A stretch of 64,000 bases of DNA from Chryseobacterium sp. KLBC 52 (GCF_003347605.1 NZ_QDFZ01000005.1:1-64000), one strand, 5' to 3'; shown: positions 31,275-39,980, counted from the stretch's first letter. Notes: generated from the sequence alone by a model not told the origin. Made by a program: numbers and translations.

Positions 31275-32204
31275 ATGAAGAAAATTTCAATTGTAATTCC
31301 CGCTTATAACGAAGAAGGAAACGTTGCCATGATCCATCAGAAAATCAAAGAAGTTTTTGATGGTTTGAACAATTATGACTTTGAAATCATATTTGTGAAT
31401 GATGGCAGCAGAGACAATACTCAACAAAAATTAGAAGAACTTTCCAGTCAATATGATGAAGTGAAATTCATCGAGTTTTCCCGCAATTTTGGTCACCAGC
31501 CCGCTGTAAAAGCTGGAATGGATAATGCGCTGGGAAATGCAGTTATTTCTATGGATGGAGATCTTCAGCATCCGCCGGAGCTTATTCCTGAAATGATTCA
31601 GAAATGGGAAGAAGGCTATGACGTAGTTTTTACCTTTAGAACATATCCCAAAGAGATTTCATTTTTTAAAAGAAAAACATCAGACCTATTTTATAAGCTT
31701 TTATCAAGCCTCTCAGATGTTAACTTAACAAAAGGGGGTGGCTCAGATTTCAGATTGCTGGATGCTAGTGCCGTTGAAGTCATGAGAAATTTTAATGAAG
31801 ACGACCTGTTTCTTAGAGGATTAACGAGTTGGATGGGTTTCAAACAAACAGGAATCGACTTTACTGCAGCGGAAAGACTCTCAGGGAAAAGCAGCTACAA
31901 TCTTAAAAAGATGTTTACTTTTGCCTTCACGGGAATCACTGCTTTCAGTGTGAAACCTCTTTATCTCGCGGCTTATCTGGGATTTTTATTCTCGGCACTG
32001 TCAGTCATTGGATATGGAGCATACGTTATTCATTCATTTATTGCCAAAACAGAGATTTCAGGTTGGGCATCCTTAATTATGACCATTGTTTTCTTTGGAG
32101 GACTTCAGCTGATCATCCTCGGAATCATGGGAATTTATTTAGGTAAAATATTCAAACAGGTGAAAGACAGACCAAATTATATTATTAAAAACAAAAATTT
32201 TTAG
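31275..32204 (+). CDS. GT2 polyprenyl-phosphate glycosyltransferase (DPM1/GtrB-like)
   Basis: A 309-aa enzyme. Residues 1-215 form a GT-A domain with ISIVIPAYNEEGNVAMIHQ, nucleotide-binding VNDGSRDNT and the metal-binding DGDLQHPPE; FSRNFGHQPAVKAGMDNA is typical of the DPM1/ArnC/GtrB group. Two membrane helices at about 228-252 and 262-290 anchor it. Members transfer a sugar from UDP- or GDP-sugar to undecaprenyl phosphate. Together with the GT-C protein upstream this forms a classical donor-synthesis plus flip-side transfer pair. Confidence 0.92.
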   Translation: MKKISIVIPAYNEEGNVAMIHQKIKEVFDGLNNYDFEIIFVNDGSRDNTQQKLEELSSQYDEVKFIEFSRNFGHQPAVKAGMDNALGNAVISMDGDLQHPPELIPEMIQKWEEGYDVVFTFRTYPKEISFFKRKTSDLFYKLLSSLSDVNLTKGGGSDFRLLDASAVEVMRNFNEDDLFLRGLTSWMGFKQTGIDFTAAERLSGKSSYNLKKMFTFAFTGITAFSVKPLYLAAYLGFLFSALSVIGYGAYVIHSFIAKTEISGWASLIMTIVFFGGLQLIILGIMGIYLGKIFKQVKDRPNYIIKNKNF

Positions 32205-32205
32205 A

Positions 32206-32982
32206 ATGGTTTTATTGAGTTTTGATATTGAAGAATTTGATATGCCATTAGAGTATAAGGGTGAAATTCCCTTTGAAAAGCAGATTTCAATTTCACAGAC
32301 AGGATTAGAGAGAATTCTCGATATCCTTAAAAAACATAACGCTAAAGCTACTTTTTTTTCCACAGTAGTTTTTGCAGAAAACAGCAAACATCTTATTGAA
32401 AGGTTGCTACATGAAGGTCATGAACTGGCTTCTCACACCTGGTTTCATTCAGAATTTGAAGATAAACACCTGAAGGAATCAAGAGAAAAACTGGAAGAAT
32501 TATTTTCCACAAAGGTTACCGGATTAAGAATGCCGAGAATGATGCCTGTGGATGAAAAAGAAGTGGAAAGAGCAGGGTATTCTTACAATTCCTCTATCAA
32601 TCCTACGTTTTTGCCAGGAAGATATAATAATTTAAAAGTATCCAGAACCTATTTCAAAGAAGGAAATGTGACTCAGGTACCGGCTTCGGTTTCTCCTAAT
32701 TTCAGGATTCCTTTGTTTTGGTTAAGCTTTCACAATTTCCCTTTATTTTTCTACAAAAAACTGGCTTCGGATTGTTTGAAAAAAGATCAGTATCTGAACA
32801 TTTATTTCCATCCCTGGGAATTTGCAGAAATTAAAGATGAAGCCTTTAAACTTCCTGGATTTACTGTAAAAAATTCAGGAAAAGATATGGTGGAAAGATT
32901 TGATAGGTTTGTAGGATGGTTGAAAGAAAAAGGACATACATTCGGTACATTTCAGGAATTTCAAAAACAGATAGAACGATGA
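32206..32982 (+). CDS. polysaccharide deacetylase (NodB homology domain)
   Basis: A 258-aa cytoplasmic protein with a NodB-like domain. Metal ligands can be placed as Asp in LLSFDIEEFDMP and the two His in ELASHTWFHSEFED; the motif-3 arginine is in TGLRMPRMMP and the late His in IYFHPWEFAEI. Members of this subgroup (with an N-terminal SFDIEEF) deacetylate N-acetylated sugars of surface polysaccharides or their lipid-linked precursors. It starts 1 bp after the GT2 stop, and its own stop overlaps the next gene's ATG by 4 bp. Confidence 0.88.
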   Translation: MVLLSFDIEEFDMPLEYKGEIPFEKQISISQTGLERILDILKKHNAKATFFSTVVFAENSKHLIERLLHEGHELASHTWFHSEFEDKHLKESREKLEELFSTKVTGLRMPRMMPVDEKEVERAGYSYNSSINPTFLPGRYNNLKVSRTYFKEGNVTQVPASVSPNFRIPLFWLSFHNFPLFFYKKLASDCLKKDQYLNIYFHPWEFAEIKDEAFKLPGFTVKNSGKDMVERFDRFVGWLKEKGHTFGTFQEFQKQIER

Positions 32983-34076
32983 AGATTGCCTTTGATGCAA
33001 AACGGTTTTTCCACAATACATCCGGCCTTGGAAACTACTCGAGAGATCTTGTAAGAATCCTTTCCGAATATGAACCGGAGAACGAATATCTGTTACTCAA
33101 TAAAAATAAATCGGAGCGCGGAAAAGATATCCTGGAACGCACTAATGTTCACTTTATTGAAACCTCAAAAGGAAACCTGTCCCGTCAGCTGAAAATGGGT
33201 AAAGATGCCCAAAAACAAGGAGCAGATATTTTCCATGGATTATCAGGTGAACTTCCTCTGAAATGGGATTCAAAACCTATAAAAAAGGTTGTTACCATTC
33301 ACGATTTAATCTTCGTAAGATATCCGCAGTATTATTCTTTTTTTGACAGGAAAATCCATTTCTGGAAATTCAAAAAAGCCGCTGATACCGCTGATAAAAT
33401 CATTGCGATTTCAGAACAGACCAAAAGAGATATTATCCAATATTTAAAGGTTCCTGAGACTAAGATTGAAGTTATTTATCAGGGATGTCATCATGCTTTT
33501 AAAGAACAGCAGTCTCCTGAATTGATGGAAACTGTTAAAGTGAAATTTAAGCTTCCCGAAAGGTTTGTACTGAATGTAGGAACTATTGAAGATCGTAAGA
33601 ACCTTTTGAACGTCGTAAAAGCAATCAACAGTACAGAAATTCCACTGGTTGTGGTGGGAAGAAAGACCAAATATTACCAGAAAATAGAACATTTCCTGAA
33701 AAAAAACAAAATGGAGCAGCAGGTGCTTTTCCTGGAAGGCGTTTCTATGGATGAGCTGGCTTGTCTCTATAAACTGGCAGATATTTTTGTCTATCCGAGC
33801 TTCTTTGAAGGCTTCGGAATCCCTGTCATTGAGGCACTTTTCTCCAAAACAGTTGTGGTGACAAGCAATACCAGCTGTCTCCCGGAAGCAGGTGGAAAGG
33901 ACTCCGTGTATGTGAATCCTGACAACAATCTGGATATCCGAGCGAAAATCAAATTTCTCTGGGAAAATGAATCTGAGAGAAAACGCCGTGAGGAAAAGGG
34001 TTTCGAGTTTGTTCAGAAGTTTAATGACGAACCCATTGCCAAAGAGCTTATGAATTTTTATCAAAAAATTATCTGA
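32979..34076 (+). CDS. GT4-family glycosyltransferase
   Basis: A 365-aa GT-B transferase. The start at 32979 (MKIAFDAKRFFHNTSGLGNYSR) is preferred to the upstream in-frame start at 32916 because it begins with the conserved first beta strand and makes an ATGA overlap with the deacetylase. The donor domain shows VLNVGTIEDRKNLLNVVKA and the EX7E motif in EGFGIPVIEALFS. It probably adds a sugar to the same polysaccharide or lipid intermediate as the genes before it. It is the last gene of the cluster; the his promoter begins 8 bp after its stop. Confidence 0.92.
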   Translation: MKIAFDAKRFFHNTSGLGNYSRDLVRILSEYEPENEYLLLNKNKSERGKDILERTNVHFIETSKGNLSRQLKMGKDAQKQGADIFHGLSGELPLKWDSKPIKKVVTIHDLIFVRYPQYYSFFDRKIHFWKFKKAADTADKIIAISEQTKRDIIQYLKVPETKIEVIYQGCHHAFKEQQSPELMETVKVKFKLPERFVLNVGTIEDRKNLLNVVKAINSTEIPLVVVGRKTKYYQKIEHFLKKNKMEQQVLFLEGVSMDELACLYKLADIFVYPSFFEGFGIPVIEALFSKTVVVTSNTSCLPEAGGKDSVYVNPDNNLDIRAKIKFLWENESERKRREEKGFEFVQKFNDEPIAKELMNFYQKII

Positions 34077-34083
34077 AAAAACG

Positions 34084-34112
34084 TTGCATTTTAAAAATAA
34101 ATCCTACATTTG
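34084..34112 (+). promoter_or_regulatory. promoter of the histidine operon
   Basis: TTG (34084-34086) and TACATTTG (34105-34112) with an 18-bp spacer match the Bacteroidetes consensus fully. The transcript would begin about 12 nt before the leader-peptide ATG at 34130. Confidence 0.8.
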
Positions 34113-34129
34113 CATCATAATTCAATACA

Positions 34130-34180
34130 ATGAAACCAATATTTTTAGCATTACATCATTATCATCATCATCTCTGTTAG
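34130..34180 (+). CDS. histidine-operon leader peptide
   Basis: The 16-codon ORF reads MKPIFLALHHYHHHLC, with five His in six consecutive codons (HHYHHH). Such a His run directly before a terminator and the his genes is the hallmark of ribosome-mediated attenuation: when charged tRNA-His is scarce, ribosomes stall on the His codons and the downstream terminator does not form. The peptide is translated only for control. Its stop lies 46 nt before the terminator stem. Confidence 0.92.
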   Translation: MKPIFLALHHYHHHLC

Positions 34181-34226
34181 GCGGAATTGATTGATATAAG
34201 TATGTGCTAAAATCAAAAATAATAAA

Positions 34227-34255
34227 AACCGTCTGAGTAAATAGACGGTTTTTTT
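34227..34255 (+). terminator. attenuator terminator of the his operon
   Basis: AACCGTCT (34227-34234) pairs with AGACGGTT (34243-34250) over an 8-nt loop, followed by a T run to 34255. It lies between the leader peptide and hisG. The competing antiterminator helix was not worked out. Confidence 0.88.
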
Positions 34256-34323
34256 GTTTCCTGAATTCTCCTCAGAAATTTCAATAGATCAGTTTTTATT
34301 TGCTCGGACCCAAAAAAGGCAAA

Positions 34324-35181
34324 ATGAGTAAATTAAAAATTGCAATCCAAAAAAGTGGCCGGCTTTACGAAGAATCTCTTCAGCTTCTCAAAGACTGTGG
34401 AATCTTTGTCAATAATGGTAAAGACCAACTCAAAGTTTCAGTAGATAACTTTCCGATGGAAATCATGTACCTTCGGAACTCAGACATCCCGCAATATCTA
34501 GAAGACGGAGTAGTGGATGTCGCCATTCTTGGCGAAAATCTTCTAGTTGAAAAAGGTAAAAACATCAAAACGATCCAGAAACTTGGTTTTTCAAAATGCC
34601 GTGTTTCACTGGCTGTTCCTAAAGAAGTTGACACCGATGATATCTCTTATTTCCAGGGTAAAAAAATTGCTACTTCTTACCCCAATACCCTTAAAAACTT
34701 TTTAGAAAAAGAAGGAATCGTATCAGACATTCACGTGATTTCGGGTTCTGTAGAAATCGCTCCTAATATCGGCCTTGCGGATGGAATATGTGATATTGTC
34801 AGCTCCGGAAGTACGTTGTTCAAAAACGGATTAAGAGAAACGGTTACTTTACTGAAATCGGAAGCTGTTTTAGCTCAAACACCCCAATTATCATCTGAGA
34901 AAGAAGCCATTCTTGAAAAATTTGTATTCAGAATCAAATCGGTTTTAAAAGCAAAAAACTCAAAGTACATCCTGATGAATGTTCCTAATGAAAAAATACA
35001 GAAAGTAGCCGGTGTTCTTCCTGTATTGAAAAGCCCTACAGTTATTCCATTGGCAGAAGAAGGCTGGAGCAGTATTCATTCTGTGATTGATGAAGAACGT
35101 TTCTGGGAAGTCATTGATGAACTCAAAGAAAATGGCGCTCAGGATATTCTAATCATTCCAATTGATAAAATGGTTATTTAA
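34324..35181 (+). CDS. hisG: ATP phosphoribosyltransferase (long form)
   Basis: The first enzyme of histidine synthesis joins ATP and PRPP. The start at 34324 (MSKLKIAIQKSGRL) fits the family; a TTG 24 bp earlier in the same frame would add eight residues lying in the leader. The PRPP-binding loop is DGICDIVSSGSTL. At 285 aa with a C-terminal ACT-like domain (about 205-285: YILMNVPNEKIQKVAGVLPVL), this is the long HisG_L type that is feedback-inhibited by histidine and needs no HisZ. Confidence 0.96.
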   Translation: MSKLKIAIQKSGRLYEESLQLLKDCGIFVNNGKDQLKVSVDNFPMEIMYLRNSDIPQYLEDGVVDVAILGENLLVEKGKNIKTIQKLGFSKCRVSLAVPKEVDTDDISYFQGKKIATSYPNTLKNFLEKEGIVSDIHVISGSVEIAPNIGLADGICDIVSSGSTLFKNGLRETVTLLKSEAVLAQTPQLSSEKEAILEKFVFRIKSVLKAKNSKYILMNVPNEKIQKVAGVLPVLKSPTVIPLAEEGWSSIHSVIDEERFWEVIDELKENGAQDILIIPIDKMVI

Positions 35182-35207
35182 AAAAATCATAATGGTAGAT
35201 GTTGATT

Positions 35208-35327
35208 AACGCAAAGGCGCAATGAAAATAAAGTAAAAGAAGTATAACTCCAACACTTGCTGAAAATCTTGGATTTTCTTGCGCCAAAAAGGACATAAAG
35301 AATAAAAAACTTTGCGTCTTTGCGATA
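35208..35327. repeat. MITE-like repeat with CGCAAAGACGCAA-type ends
   Basis: The left end AACGCAAAGGCGCAATG (35208-35224) is the inverse of the right end CTTTGCGTCTTTGCGATAA (35310-35328) apart from single-base differences, so the 120-bp unit has terminal inverted repeats of about 15 bp. It carries no ORF. A half copy of the same end (ACGCAAAGACGCAA) lies at 36869-36882. Confidence 0.65.
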
Positions 35328-35365
35328 AACCAACAAAAAAATTCATACAGAAAAAATAAATAAAA

Positions 35366-35452
35366 AGCACGCAGATTATGCAGATAACGAAGATTTCTAT
35401 GATAAATTGATACACAATCATCTGCAAAATCAGTTCAATCTGCGAGAGATTA
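35366..35452. repeat. interspersed repeat with CGCAGATT/AATCTGCG ends
   Basis: The unit starts with ACGCAGATTATGCAGAT and ends with ATCTGCAAAATCAGTTCAATCTGCGAGA, given as ATCTGCAAAATCAG and TCAATCTGCGAGAGATTA. The right half recurs almost exactly at 63154-63187. It is the second of three repeat units packed between hisG and hisD. Confidence 0.65.
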
Positions 35453-35482
35453 AAAAAAATATCCTGAAAAAAGCATGTAAGC

Positions 35483-35558
35483 TATAAAGAGTCTGAATAA
35501 AATAGCTTCAGCTATGATCTTAAATAAGACTTAACAACTTAAAAGGATCTTAATGGTT
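35483..35558. repeat. partial copy of the CTTAATGGTT repeat family
   Basis: The stretch holds TAGCTTCAGCTATGATCTTAA and ends GATCTTAATGGTT (35546-35558). The same order, TAGCTTTAGCTATG then CTTAATGGTT, occurs in the full copy at 38151-38281. The left end (AACCATTAAG) is missing here. It ends 22 bp before the hisD start. Confidence 0.6.
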
Positions 35559-35580
35559 CAAAAACTTTTAAAATAGTACA

Positions 35581-36855
35581 ATGAAAATATACAGATATCC
35601 CACAAAAGACACCTGGAAAGACCTGTTAAAGCGCCCTGTTCTGGAACAGAAAGAAATTTCAGGTCTGATCACAGAAATATTCACAGAAATTGAAAAAAAT
35701 GGTGATGAAGCTTTAATAGAATTCAACAAAAAGTTTGATAAAGCAGAAACCCCGAGCATACAAGTTTCTGATGTCGAAATTCAGGAGGCAGAAAATCAGA
35801 TTCAAGATGAATTGAAACAGGCCATTCAACAGGCGAAGGAGAATATTTCAATATTTCACGCCTCTCAAAAGCAGGAAATTCAGAAAATTGAAACCACAAA
35901 AGGAGTGGTTTGCTGGCGGGAAAACCGTGCAGTAGAGAGAGTCGGGATCTATATTCCGGGAGGAACAGCTCCTTTATTTTCTACAGTATTGATGTTGGCA
36001 GTTCCTGCAAATCTGGCCGGATGTAAAGAAATAATCCTTTGCACGCCACCGGATAAAAATGGAAATGTTAATCCCGCCATTCTTTATGCTGCAAAACTTT
36101 GTGGAGTTTCGAAAATCTTTAAAACAGGCGGGGCGCAGGCTGTTGCAGCGATGACTTTTGGGACAGAGACTATTCCTGCAGTTAATAAAATTTTTGGTCC
36201 TGGAAATCAGTTCGTGGTAGCGGCAAAAGAATATGCACAACGGTATGGAGTTGCCATTGATATGCCAGCCGGTCCGAGTGAAGTTCTTGTCATAGCTGAT
36301 GAGCAGGCTATTCCTGAATTTTGTGCTGCCGATCTTCTTTCACAAGCAGAACACGGAAGCGACAGTCAGGTGGTTTTTATAACCACAAACCTTAAAGTAT
36401 TTGAAGAGACGATAGAAGCTGTTGGGCAGCAAGTCAAAGACTTACCTAGAAATGAATTTGCAAGCCAGGCTTTGAAAAACAGTTCTTTTATTTTAGTAAA
36501 TTCATTAGACGAGGCTCTTGAGTTCAGTAATTTATATGCTCCGGAACACCTTATTCTGGCCATCAATGATTTTGAAAAATATATTCCAGAGGTTCAGAAT
36601 GCAGGTTCGGTTTTTCTTGGAAACTATTCTTGTGAAAGTGCAGGAGATTATGCCAGCGGAACGAATCACACGCTGCCTACCAATGCCTATGCAAAGAATT
36701 ACAGTGGGGTGTCCCTGGATAGTTTCGTAAAGAAAATAACATTCCAGTACCTTTCAAAAGAGGGGCTTCAGAATTTAGGAAAAACAATAGAACTCATGGC
36801 AGAAGCAGAAGGTCTGTTTGCTCACAAAAATGCAGTGTCGATAAGATTGAAATAA
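35581..36855 (+). CDS. hisD: histidinol dehydrogenase
   Basis: A 424-aa zinc enzyme that performs the last two oxidations of histidine synthesis (L-histidinol to L-histidine, 2 NAD+). Family signatures are clear: GGTAPLFSTVLMLAVPA, FGPGNQFVVAAKEYAQ, the zinc-site AEHGSDSQVVF (His of the Gln/His/Asp/His set) and YAPEHLIL with GDYASGTNHTLPT near the C-terminus. Full length. A 399-bp gap full of repeats separates it from hisG, and a second 264-bp gap separates it from hisC. Confidence 0.97.
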   Translation: MKIYRYPTKDTWKDLLKRPVLEQKEISGLITEIFTEIEKNGDEALIEFNKKFDKAETPSIQVSDVEIQEAENQIQDELKQAIQQAKENISIFHASQKQEIQKIETTKGVVCWRENRAVERVGIYIPGGTAPLFSTVLMLAVPANLAGCKEIILCTPPDKNGNVNPAILYAAKLCGVSKIFKTGGAQAVAAMTFGTETIPAVNKIFGPGNQFVVAAKEYAQRYGVAIDMPAGPSEVLVIADEQAIPEFCAADLLSQAEHGSDSQVVFITTNLKVFEETIEAVGQQVKDLPRNEFASQALKNSSFILVNSLDEALEFSNLYAPEHLILAINDFEKYIPEVQNAGSVFLGNYSCESAGDYASGTNHTLPTNAYAKNYSGVSLDSFVKKITFQYLSKEGLQNLGKTIELMAEAEGLFAHKNAVSIRLK

Positions 36856-36865
36856 TTAATTGTTG

Positions 36866-37092
36866 GAAAACGCAAAGACGCAAGAGAATTATAATGAGAA
36901 ACCTTTTTAAGAAGCAATGATTTTATCTCCGATAAAATTGAATACCAAATATTTTGATCTCTCACAGATTCTCCAAATGAAGAAGGCAAATATAAAAAAT
37001 CTGTGAAATTTGTGAAATCTGTGGGAAAAATAATTAATGATCTGAAGATGTTTTCTTCACTATTCTTAATCACTCAATACATCTTAATGGTT
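36866..37092. repeat. repeat mosaic between hisD and hisC
   Basis: Three pieces are recognisable: ACGCAAAGACGCAA at 36869-36882 (half of the 35208 repeat), a unit at 36958-37026 with inverted ends CACAGATT and AATCTGTG and an internal tandem of AATCTGTG/AATTTGTG/AATCTGTG words, and a right end ATTCTTAAT...CTTAATGGTT (37063-37092) of the family seen at 38151. None encodes a protein. Confidence 0.55.
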
Positions 37093-37119
37093 TAAAAATA
37101 GTTTTAAACAAACAATACA

Positions 37120-38145
37120 ATGAAAAATAACAGTATCAAAACTTTAGTAAGAGAAAATATATTACAATTACAGCCCTACATCAGTTTCAGGGATCACAAT
37201 GAATTTAATGCTCCGGTAATGCTGGATGCGAATGAAAGTCCCTTTGGAGAATGCAACCGTTACCCGGATTCTACCCAGAAAAAGCTTAAAACCAAGCTTG
37301 CGGGGCTTAAAAAAGTTTCACCCTCACAGATTGCCATAGGAAACGGAAGCGATGAGCTGATAGACCTTATTGTCAAAATTTTCTGCGAGCCTAAAAAAGA
37401 TGCCATTCTGATGATGAATCCGTCTTTTGCGATGTATGGTTTCTATGCAACAATTAATGAGAATAAAGTCCTGAAACTGGATCTCGATGAAAACTTTGAA
37501 ATCGTTAAAAGTGATTTTTTAAAAGCAGCAGAAGATCCTTCATTGAAAATTTTCTTTTTATGTTCACCTAATAACCCAACGGGAAACAGTGTGGATGATA
37601 TTGAATTTTATCTTCAGAATTTCAATGGAATTGTAGTGGTAGATGAAGCATATATTGAATTTTCAGAAAAAAAATCAAGTCTGGAGCTGTTGGAGAAATA
37701 TTCGAACCTGATTGTACTTCAAACTTTTTCCAAAGCATGGGGAATTGCCGGAGCAAGGGTAGGTATGGCTTATGCATCTGAAGAAATTATCAGCTTTATT
37801 AATACCGTAAAAGCGCCTTATAATGTGAATGTTCTGAGTCAGGAATTGATTATAAAAACATTAGAGGAAGAAAATAAGCTTCAGGAGAATGTAAGTCTTA
37901 TTCTGGAAGAAAGAGCATGGCTGAAGCAGCAGTTTGAAGGAATTACATGCATTAAAAAAGTGTTTTCAACGGATGCCAATTTCTTTCTGATCAGAATGGA
38001 AAATGTAGATAAAGTGTACACAAGAATGCTGAAAGAGGAAATTTTAACCAGCAGAAGAGATCCGGCTATTTCTGGATGTATCAGGATTAATGTGGGGAGC
38101 CGTTCGGAAAATGAAAAACTAATTAATCTTTTAAAAGAAATATAA
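37120..38145 (+). CDS. hisC: histidinol-phosphate aminotransferase
   Basis: A 341-aa PLP-dependent class I/II aminotransferase converting imidazole acetol phosphate to histidinol phosphate. The PLP lysine is in QTFSKAWGIAGARVG, the substrate-binding NPTGN in CSPNNPTGNS, and the aromatic/acid pair in VVDEAYIEFSE. The N-terminal LDANESPFGECNRYPD is characteristic of HisC. It is flanked by repeat-filled gaps on both sides but has no sign of decay. Confidence 0.96.
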   Translation: MKNNSIKTLVRENILQLQPYISFRDHNEFNAPVMLDANESPFGECNRYPDSTQKKLKTKLAGLKKVSPSQIAIGNGSDELIDLIVKIFCEPKKDAILMMNPSFAMYGFYATINENKVLKLDLDENFEIVKSDFLKAAEDPSLKIFFLCSPNNPTGNSVDDIEFYLQNFNGIVVVDEAYIEFSEKKSSLELLEKYSNLIVLQTFSKAWGIAGARVGMAYASEEIISFINTVKAPYNVNVLSQELIIKTLEEENKLQENVSLILEERAWLKQQFEGITCIKKVFSTDANFFLIRMENVDKVYTRMLKEEILTSRRDPAISGCIRINVGSRSENEKLINLLKEI

Positions 38146-38150
38146 ATATA

Positions 38151-38281
38151 AACCATTAAGAAAGATGAAGAGAATAAGAAAAATTAAGATTCATCAAAGA
38201 TGAATAAGCAAGAATATAGCTCAATTATTAGCTTTAGCTATGCTCTTAATAATTCTTAATCTCTTAAAAAGCTTAATGGTT
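38151..38281. repeat. 131-bp MITE-like repeat with AACCATTAAG ends
   Basis: AACCATTAAG (38151-38160) and CTTAATGGTT (38272-38281) form perfect 10-bp terminal inverted repeats. The inside is AT-rich with a central palindromic core (TAGCTTTAGCTA, 38229-38240) and scattered CTTAA/TTAAG words. No ORF. It begins 5 bp after the hisC stop and ends 23 bp before the hisB start. Related copies lie at 35483, 37063 and 55079. Confidence 0.7.
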
Positions 38282-38304
38282 AAAAACAATTTTATAAAAA
38301 ACAT

Positions 38305-39399
38305 ATGAAAAAAGTACTATTTATAGACCGCGACGGAACACTCATCATTGAACCTCCTACAGATTTTCAGGTAGATTCTCTGGAAAAGCTTGAGTTTTAT
38401 CCGGGAGTTTTTCAAAACCTTGCAAAAATTGTCAATGAATTAGATTATGAATTGGTAATGGTCACCAATCAGGATGGGTTGGGAACTGAGAGTTTTCCTG
38501 AAGAAGATTTCATAAAACCACAGGAAAAAATGTTGCAGGCATTTGAAAATGAAGGGATCGTTTTCAGTGATATTTTAATCGATAAAAGCTTTGAATCTGA
38601 AAATCTTCCCACCAGAAAACCAGGAATCGGAATGCTGACAAAATACATCTATGGCAATTATGATCTTGAAAATTCCTATGTAATTGGTGATCGAATTACC
38701 GATGTGCAACTGGCTAAAAATCTGAAATCTAAAGCTATTTATCTTAATCAAAACTTAAATAGCGAAGCTGAGCTGTCTACAACCCAATGGTCGGAGATCT
38801 ATCAGTTCTTAAAATCGGGAATGCGGAAGGCAAAAGTATCCCGCAAAACCAATGAAACAGATATTGAAATTGAAGTCAATCTTGATGGAAACGGACAGTC
38901 AGATATTTCCACCGGGCTTCATTTTTTTGACCACATGCTGGATCAGATTGCAAGACACGGAAATATGGATTTGACCATTAAAGTGAACGGAGATCTTGCT
39001 GTAGATGAGCACCACACCATTGAAGACACAGGAATTGTACTGGGAGAAGTTATTTTAAAAGCTTTAGGAAAGAAAAAAGGAATTGAAAGATATGGTTTTC
39101 TGCTTCCGATGGACGACTGTCTTTCTCAGGTGGCTATTGATTTTGGCGGCAGACCATGGTTGGTTTGGGATGCGGCGTTTAAGAGAGAAAAAATAGGAGA
39201 TATGCCTGCAGAAATGTTTTTTCACTTCTTTAAATCCTTTACTGATGCTTCGAAATCCAATCTGAACATCAAAGCAGAAGGAGAGAATGAACACCACAAA
39301 ATTGAATCCATCTTTAAAGCGTTTGCAAAAGCCGTTAAAATGGCAGTGAATCAATCGGATAGTAACTACAGTTTACCTTCTACAAAAGGAAGTTTATAA
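38305..39399 (+). CDS. hisB: bifunctional histidinol-phosphatase / imidazoleglycerol-phosphate dehydratase
   Basis: A 364-aa fusion. Residues 1-165 are a HAD-type phosphatase with nucleophile motif FIDRDGTLI and zinc-free [11 protein letters not shown] and [13 protein letters not shown]. Residues 172-364 are the dehydratase with the manganese-binding repeats [16 protein letters not shown] and [15 protein letters not shown], and [16 protein letters not shown] near the end. It catalyses two non-consecutive steps of the pathway, as in enteric bacteria and Bacteroidetes. The hisH gene starts 2 bp after its stop. Confidence 0.97.
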   Translation: MKKVLFIDRDGTLIIEPPTDFQVDSLEKLEFYPGVFQNLAKIVNELDYELVMVTNQDGLGTESFPEEDFIKPQEKMLQAFENEGIVFSDILIDKSFESENLPTRKPGIGMLTKYIYGNYDLENSYVIGDRITDVQLAKNLKSKAIYLNQNLNSEAELSTTQWSEIYQFLKSGMRKAKVSRKTNETDIEIEVNLDGNGQSDISTGLHFFDHMLDQIARHGNMDLTIKVNGDLAVDEHHTIEDTGIVLGEVILKALGKKKGIERYGFLLPMDDCLSQVAIDFGGRPWLVWDAAFKREKIGDMPAEMFFHFFKSFTDASKSNLNIKAEGENEHHKIESIFKAFAKAVKMAVNQSDSNYSLPSTKGSL

Positions 39400-39401
39400 A
39401 T

Positions 39402-39980
39402 ATGATCGCTATAATAAAATACAACGGAGGAAATGTAAACTCTGTCCAGAATGCCCTTAACAGACTGAAAATAGATTCTGTGATCACTGATGATACCGAA
39501 CAGATTGTAAAAGCTGATAAAGTGATCTTTCCAGGCGTAGGAGAAGCTTCGTCCACCATGAAACTGCTGAAGGAAAAAGAACTTGATCTTTTGATTCCCA
39601 GCCTTACACAGCCGGTTTTAGGAATATGCCTGGGAATGCAGCTGATGTGCAACGAAAATGAAGAAGGAAATACTGAAGGAATGGGGATTTTTGATATCAA
39701 TGTCAGAAAATTTCCAGCAAAGGATATTGTTCCCCACATGGGTTGGAATACCGTTTCGGGACAGACTTCTCCTTTGTTTTCAGGAATAGGAAAGAATAAT
39801 GATGTTTATTTTGTTCACAGCTATTATTGTGAACTTTCGGACTTTACCACTTCTGTTTGTGATTATATCCTGCCTTTCAGTGCTTCATTGCAGAAAGACA
39901 ATTTCTATGCAGTACAGTTTCACCCTGAAAAATCGGGAATGATAGGAAATCAGATCGTTAAGAACTTTATAAATTTATAA
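39402..39980 (+). CDS. hisH: imidazole glycerol phosphate synthase, glutamine amidotransferase subunit
   Basis: A 192-aa class I glutamine amidotransferase that supplies ammonia to HisF. The nucleophile Cys is in GICLGMQLM, and the His/Glu pair is in QFHPEKSG. The oxyanion strand [10 protein letters not shown] and the HisH-specific VPHMGWNTV are present. Its TAA shares the final A with the ATG of hisA, so the genes are translationally coupled. Confidence 0.97.
   Translation: MIAIIKYNGGNVNSVQNALNRLKIDSVITDDTEQIVKADKVIFPGVGEASSTMKLLKEKELDLLIPSLTQPVLGICLGMQLMCNENEEGNTEGMGIFDINVRKFPAKDIVPHMGWNTVSGQTSPLFSGIGKNNDVYFVHSYYCELSDFTTSVCDYILPFSASLQKDNFYAVQFHPEKSGMIGNQIVKNFINL

Noticed and set aside
33444..34064. 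206-codon minus-strand frame opposite the GT4 gene
   Set aside because: It is a long shadow of a well-supported glycosyltransferase and has the biased composition of an antisense frame.
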